Under the pieces are notes generated by a model. The model was not told the origin of the DNA and ran no database searches. It saw only the letters and a list, made by a program, of their open reading frames with translations. This document shows, in pieces, positions 60,786 through 64,000 of a stretch of 64,000 nucleotides of DNA. The stretch is from Clostridium beijerinckii (lineage in GTDB: Bacteria > Bacillota > Clostridia > Clostridiales > Clostridiaceae), in the NCBI GenBank assembly GCA_003129525.1, contig CP029329.1:1333501-1397500 (forward strand). Reading direction: 5' to 3'. Positions within the stretch are counted from its first letter, which is position 1; the number at the start of each line of letters is the position of its first letter. A program made the translations under genes and the position numbers.

Positions 60786-60790
60786 TATAA

Positions 60791-60865
60791 TGGGATGTCG
60801 CCAAGCGGTAAGGCAATAGACTTTGACTCTGTTATGCGTAGGTTCGAATCCTGCCATCCCAGCCA
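60791..60865 (+). tRNA. tRNA-Gln (anticodon TTG), copy 1
   Basis: Acceptor TGGGATG/CATCCCA, anticodon loop CTTTGAC, CCA encoded. Confidence 0.95.
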
Positions 60866-60868
60866 TTC

Positions 60869-60944
60869 GGTTTACTAGCTCAGTTGGTAGAGCACATGAC
60901 TTTTAATCATGGTGTCCCGGGTTCGATTCCCGGGTAAGCCACCA
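60869..60944 (+). tRNA. tRNA-Lys (anticodon TTT), copy 1
   Basis: Acceptor GGTTTAC/GTAAGCC (one G-U), anticodon loop CTTTTAA, CCA encoded. Confidence 0.95.
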
Positions 60945-60961
60945 ATTTAATAATTATTTAT

Positions 60962-61046
60962 GCAGATGTGGCGGAATTGGCAGACGCACTAGACTTAGGA
61001 TCTAGCGCCTCACGGTGTAAGGGTTCGACTCCCTTCATCTGCACCA
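60962..61046 (+). tRNA. tRNA-Leu (anticodon TAG), copy 1
   Basis: 85 nt with a long variable arm (class II), acceptor GCAGATG/CATCTGC, loop CTTAGGA. Confidence 0.95.
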
Positions 61047-61051
61047 AATGA

Positions 61052-61126
61052 GCGAAAATGACTCAACGGTAGAGTGCCACCTTGCCAAGGTGGAGGCTGC
61101 GGGTTCGAATCCCGTTTTTCGCTCCA
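61052..61126 (+). tRNA. tRNA-Gly (anticodon GCC), copy 1
   Basis: Acceptor GCGAAAA/TTTTCGC, anticodon stem CCACC with loop TTGCCAA. Confidence 0.95.
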
Positions 61127-61159
61127 ATTATATTTTAAATATAAGACAAACTGTAATGT

Positions 61160-61233
61160 GCGGGTATCGTATATTGGTAATACTCTAGCCTTCCAAGCTA
61201 AAAAGGTGGGTTCGATTCCCACTACCCGCTCCA
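61160..61233 (+). tRNA. tRNA-Gly (anticodon TCC), copy 3
   Basis: Same gene sequence as 60116-60189. Confidence 0.95.
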
Positions 61234-61256
61234 TTTATATATTTACAAAATAACAT

Positions 61257-61332
61257 GCGTGATTAGCTCAGTCGGTAGAGCACCTGACTCTTAATCAGGG
61301 TGTCCAGGGTTCGAATCCCTGATGACGCACCA
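61257..61332 (+). tRNA. tRNA-Lys (anticodon CTT)
   Basis: Acceptor GCGTGAT with its complement near 61323, loop CTCTTAA. The only CTT copy here, inserted between the two duplicated Gln-Lys-Leu-Gly-Gly blocks. Confidence 0.94.
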
Positions 61333-61399
61333 GTGGTAAATATATCTCTAACAATTTGTTAGAATATGTGGAATAAACTGTAAGGTTCATTCCATTTAA

Positions 61400-61474
61400 T
61401 GGGATGTCGCCAAGCGGTAAGGCAATAGACTTTGACTCTGTTATGCGCAGGTTCGAATCCTGCCATCCCAGCCA
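61400..61474 (+). tRNA. tRNA-Gln (anticodon TTG), copy 2
   Basis: Duplicate of 60791-60865 with one base change before the T-arm (GCGCAGG instead of GCGTAGG). Confidence 0.95.
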
Positions 61475-61479
61475 TTTAT

Positions 61480-61555
61480 GGTTTACTAGCTCAGTTGGTA
61501 GAGCACATGACTTTTAATCATGGTGTCCCGGGTTCGATTCCCGGGTAAGCCACCA
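61480..61555 (+). tRNA. tRNA-Lys (anticodon TTT), copy 2
   Basis: Duplicate of 60869-60944. Confidence 0.95.
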
Positions 61556-61570
61556 ATTTAATAAAATTAA

Positions 61571-61655
61571 GCAGATGTGGCGGAATTGGCAGACGCACTA
61601 GACTTAGGATCTAGCGCCTTACGGTGTAAGGGTTCGACTCCCTTCATCTGCACCA
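61571..61655 (+). tRNA. tRNA-Leu (anticodon TAG), copy 2
   Basis: Duplicate of 60962-61046 with one change in the variable arm (GCCTTACGG instead of GCCTCACGG). Confidence 0.95.
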
Positions 61656-61660
61656 AGCGA

Positions 61661-61735
61661 GCGAAAATGACTCAACGGTAGAGTGCCACCTTGCCAAGGT
61701 GGAGGTTGCGGGTTCAAATCCCGTTTTTCGCTCCA
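61661..61735 (+). tRNA. tRNA-Gly (anticodon GCC), copy 2
   Basis: Duplicate of 61052-61126 with two changes: GGTTGCGG for GGCTGCGG, and TTCAAAT for TTCGAAT in the T-loop region. Confidence 0.94.
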
Positions 61736-61762
61736 CATATATTTTATAAAAAAATTATATAT

Positions 61763-61836
61763 GCGGGTATCGTATATTGGTAATACTCTAGCCTTCCAAG
61801 CTAAAAAGGTGGGTTCGATTCCCACTACCCGCTCCA
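61763..61836 (+). tRNA. tRNA-Gly (anticodon TCC), copy 4
   Basis: Same sequence as the other three TCC copies; last gene before the cluster terminator. Confidence 0.95.
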
Positions 61837-61839
61837 ATT

Positions 61840-61864
61840 AACAACTGTTTTCAGTTGTTTTTTT
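61840..61864 (+). terminator. terminator of the 18-tRNA operon
   Basis: AACAACTG, loop TTTT, CAGTTGTT, then a T run. Confidence 0.88.
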
Positions 61865-61880
61865 ATATATAAATTAATAT

Positions 61881-61957
61881 GCATTTGTAGTTCAGTTGGA
61901 TAGAGCGTTGGACTTCGAATCCAGAAGTCGTGAGTTCGAATCTCACCAAGTGCACCA
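61881..61957 (+). tRNA. tRNA-Arg (anticodon TCG)
   Basis: Acceptor GCATTTG with AAGTGC near the 3' end, anticodon stem TGGAC/TCCAG region with loop TTCGAAT, CCA encoded. Separated from the main cluster by a terminator. Phage debris begins just beyond it, so it may once have served as an integration site. Confidence 0.94.
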
Positions 61958-61968
61958 AAAAGTTAGAG

Positions 61969-62008
61969 ATACCAACGGTTTAAAGAAATTTAAATCGTTG
62001 GTATTTTT
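61969..62008 (+). terminator. terminator after tRNA-Arg(TCG)
   Basis: ATACCAACGGTTTAAA and TTTAAATCGTTGGTAT form a 16-bp stem (one G-U) capped by a GAAA tetraloop, then TTTT. Confidence 0.9.
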
Positions 62009-62157
62009 GTTGATACAACCATTACTACAACCAACAGGTGTAAATAAAGAAAGATATATAAGTGGAATTTATGGATTCCATAAAAGAAAATGCTTGTTTC
62101 ACCTATAATATCACCAAGGATAAAGAAAAAAGCTAACCTAGTTAACCTAAATGGCGT

Positions 62158-62575
62158 GAACTATTGGCATTACTATACGGAACTGGTACAGGGGCAGAAA
62201 TAAATGGTATATCAGTACATACTAATATTAACAAAGTAAGTCATACAGGAAAAGTTGATTATTCTATGTTAATCAAGGGCATAGGAGCGACAAAAACGTC
62301 AAATGTTGTGTACCAACGGACTTAGTTTATAATACAACAGTTGGAAACGATTTAACCATGCTTACAGACGTTAACGGTCAATATATAGTGCCACCTAAGG
62401 TATTAGATAATTATGCAATATCAGAAAGTAATAACATAAATAATAATCAAGCGTTGGTTTACAATAGAGATTGTATGCTTTTAGGTGTGAACCAATGAAT
62501 TAAAATGGAATAGGCTTACAGTTCGGACGGATTCCAAATAATGATTAAGAATTTATATCAGATGTGATTTAGGTG
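62158..62575 (+). pseudogene. HK97-type phage major capsid protein, C-terminal remnant with frameshifts
   Basis: Frame one (62158-62325) reads LLALLYGTGTGAEINGISVH then HTGKVDYSMLIKGIGATKTS and stops. A shifted frame (62313-62498) continues DLTMLTDVNGQYIVPPKVLD and ends NRDCMLLGVNQ. A third piece (about 62515-62575) reads GLQFGRIPNND and EFISDVI with stops. Together they follow the HK97-fold capsid C-terminus (GTGTG, then the A-domain NPTDL/DxNGQY region). The N-terminal half is absent. 62010-62157 shows no other recognisable gene. Confidence 0.75.
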
Positions 62576-62581
62576 TAACGA

Positions 62582-62929
62582 GTGTTAAAAAGTTCTCCTA
62601 AATGTGGCAGAGTCCACGAACATAATTATAATTGTAAGGCTATCACTAGAATTAATAGTGGTAGCCTTTCTAATAAGTTCAGAAATACCCAGGCATGGAA
62701 GAAGAAAAGGAAGATAGTATTTTATAGAGATAAAGGCTTATGTCAGTTATGTATTAGAAATTTGTATGATACATCTGGACGTGCCTATAATCATAAATTA
62801 ATTGAAGTACATCACATAGAGCCGATAGTTGAGGCTTATGACTTAAGACTAGACGAATGTAACTTAATATCTTTGTGTACTTATCATCATAAGATAGCGG
62901 ACCGTGGCAGATACCGAAGGAAGTATTAA
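62582..62929 (+). CDS. phage-type HNH endonuclease
   Basis: 115 residues from GTG. An N-terminal KCGRVHEHNYNCK zinc-like motif, an Arg/Lys-rich linker (FRNTQAWKKKRKIVFYRDKG), CQLC, then the HNH core VHHIEPI and NLISLCTYHHKIAD. This arrangement matches small HNH proteins encoded near phage terminase genes that assist DNA packaging. The frame is intact while its neighbour is decayed. The ribosome site is weak, so expression is uncertain. Confidence 0.85.
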   Translation: MLKSSPKCGRVHEHNYNCKAITRINSGSLSNKFRNTQAWKKKRKIVFYRDKGLCQLCIRNLYDTSGRAYNHKLIEVHHIEPIVEAYDLRLDECNLISLCTYHHKIADRGRYRRKY

Positions 62930-63075
62930 AAGATATAATAAAGATTGTTTTTTTAAAAGTTTAATAATGGAATATTTACATAATATGTTATAATTAATTT
63001 ATATAAGTAAGTTTGTATAAATATAGCTAAGTGAAGTTTAAGCTAGGATATATTTTGTGAGAGGGGTTATAAGTG

Positions 63076-63204
63076 ATGGATTTGAGGTTGAGTATAATGG
63101 CATTGATTGTGCCGACAATTATGGTTGCATTTTGGGCAGTAGGATTTTATACACTTATTTTATTAATTAAAGCGTTAAAAATATATATTAATAAGAATTC
63201 TTAA
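63076..63204 (+). CDS. small single-pass membrane peptide (42 residues)
   Basis: ATG behind GAGAGGGG (GTG 63073 is also in frame). It reads MDLRLSIMALIVPTIMVAFW, then AVGFYTLILLIKALK with a basic tail IYINKNS: one hydrophobic helix of about 28 residues and a positively charged C-terminus. The good ribosome site and a following terminator at 63314 support expression. Such peptides include type I toxins and small regulators, but I see no antitoxin RNA signature. Confidence 0.5.
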   Translation: MDLRLSIMALIVPTIMVAFWAVGFYTLILLIKALKIYINKNS

Positions 63205-63313
63205 CAGATTAAATTTGTAACATAGAATAAGAATACCATGTTATTCAAATGAATTTGCGATATTTTTTGTATGGTAGACCATGAGAGATATCAAGATAAG
63301 TATTAAAGGATAT

Positions 63314-63337
63314 CCCCCTATTTTAGGGGCTTTTTTA
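63314..63337 (+). terminator. terminator downstream of the 42-residue ORF
   Basis: CCCCTA and TAGGGG pair around TTT, followed by TTTTTT. Confidence 0.8.
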
Positions 63338-63476
63338 TTGGGGAGGCTGACACCACTAGCCCCAAATTACTTACGAATTTTTCCCTAAATGAAGTTTTGA
63401 AAATTCATTTTACAGATTATTTGTAAATGAATGGGGTATTGTAATACTATATTAAGGCCCAAACTTATTTTTAAAT

Positions 63477-63722
63477 TTAGTCAAAATAAAGTCTATTCCT
63501 TTTATTGGTATTGCGACTAGTTCCTGTACTTCCATATGTGACTCCTATATCAATACCGCCATTGCTTCCTGTACCTTCTGCACTTGTACTACTCTTTAAT
63601 AATTGAGATTCATTAGTATTTTGCCATTCTTGGACTTGACTAATAGCTTCTTCAGGAGTTTTACCTAATCCTACAAGTACACCTAATAAAATAAATTTCT
63701 GATATGCACTTTGCGTATTCAT
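63477..63722 (-). CDS. hypothetical 81-residue protein, possibly a truncated gene
   Basis: The frame reads MNTQSAYQKFILLGVLVGLG, then KTPEEAISQVQEWQ, then a Ser/Thr/Gly/Asn-rich tail ending RNTNKRNRLYFD. The same frame stays open for about 16 codons before the ATG (ALRETTQR directly preceding it) without a start, and AAAGG abuts the ATG with no spacing, so this may be the C-terminal part of a lost gene. No family recognised. The final stretch 63723-64000 has no visible gene. Confidence 0.4.
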   Translation of the reverse strand: MNTQSAYQKFILLGVLVGLGKTPEEAISQVQEWQNTNESQLLKSSTSAEGTGSNGGIDIGVTYGSTGTSRNTNKRNRLYFD

Positions 63723-64000
63723 CCTTTGCGTAGTTTCTCTTAAGGCATAAGTAACTAAGGGTTTAATAATTTACTTTTTACTAAATTAGAAATAGCAGAC
63801 TAAATACTTAATGTATTGTAATGCGTTAAACTTACGCTAAATCGGGTGTTAAATATGATATTATCGCTAAAATAATTGCAACTAGAATTAGTCTTTTAAT
63901 CAAACTAAATAAACTGTTATAGTATTATTTTTCGTTTTCATTTTATTCATCTCAGTTAAGTGTGGTGACTACACTAGATTATTTATATGTAAAATAAAGA

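Noticed and set aside
61010..61234. Minus-strand ORF reading [17 protein letters not shown] and [13 protein letters not shown]
   Set aside because: It is the complement of the tRNA-Leu and tRNA-Gly genes, a well-known source of false proteins in databases.
61619..61837. Second minus-strand ORF with the same peptide
   Set aside because: Same tRNA shadow, created by the duplicated tRNA block.
61896..62108. 70-codon + strand ORF
   Set aside because: It starts inside tRNA-Arg(TCG), runs through the terminator hairpin, and has no ribosome site.
62107..62120. TCACCAAG near 62111 as a possible att repeat of the tRNA-Arg 3' end
   Set aside because: Only 8 matching bases; too short to stand out in this sequence.

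Overview
The window is AT-rich, low-GC Firmicute DNA. Its gene set (crt-bcd-etfB-etfA-hbd butyryl-CoA operon beside rex, an [FeFe] hydrogenase, a bifurcating lactate dehydrogenase operon, a glycyl radical enzyme, CIRCE-controlled groESL) points to a saccharolytic, butyrate-forming Clostridium sensu stricto, probably near C. butyricum or C. beijerinckii. The species is inferred from content; no database was searched. Nearly all genes lie on the + strand and are separated by strong hairpin terminators.

Layout. 1-1.6 kb: the N-terminal part of a P-type cation ATPase on the minus strand, behind a yybP-ykoY (Mn2+) riboswitch with a terminator. 1.9-4.6 kb: a chemoreceptor and a patatin-like lipase. 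4.8-9.0 kb: a glycyl radical enzyme, its activase and a fructose-6-phosphate-aldolase-like enzyme, the gene trio expected for radical 'anhydroglycolysis'. 9.4-14.2 kb: a FadR-type regulator, a palindromic operator, a lactate permease gut-deleted to its two ends, and lctBCD (EtfB, ferredoxin-fused EtfA, FAD lactate dehydrogenase). 14.5-20.5 kb: two paralogous zinc-ribbon/SEC-C proteins flanking an AraC regulator and an aldo-keto reductase. 20.7-22.7 kb: a mannose-1-phosphate guanylyltransferase and a phospholipase-C-like protein.

23.2-29.1 kb: rex and the crt operon, with a Rex-like site over a -10 box upstream of crt. 29.5-32.3 kb: an OGG-type glycosylase, a group-B-like [FeFe] hydrogenase and a possible structured RNA. 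32.4-39.2 kb: groESL with CIRCE, an orphan prepilin, a broken transposase, a guanine riboswitch with guaB, then guaA. 39.5-59.7 kb: housekeeping genes (pgi, rsuA-like, pcrA, ligA, rdgB, a phosphodiesterase) mixed with poorly known ones: a GX3-repeat/cysteine-tail protein, a seven-repeat Ig-like protein paired with a lytic transglycosylase, an orphan solute-binding protein, a 577-residue unknown and an AIR-synthase-like protein.

59.9-62.0 kb: 19 tRNA genes built by tandem duplication. Beyond the last, tRNA-Arg(TCG), lie decayed phage genes: a frameshifted HK97-type capsid gene, an intact HNH endonuclease gene and two small unknown ORFs.

A common theme is redox control. Rex-like 18-mers sit upstream of the lactate operon, crt and the hydrogenase, which would let NADH/NAD+ coordinate lactate oxidation, butyrate formation and H2 release. 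I found no CRISPR array, intact insertion sequence, toxin-antitoxin pair or recognised defence system.
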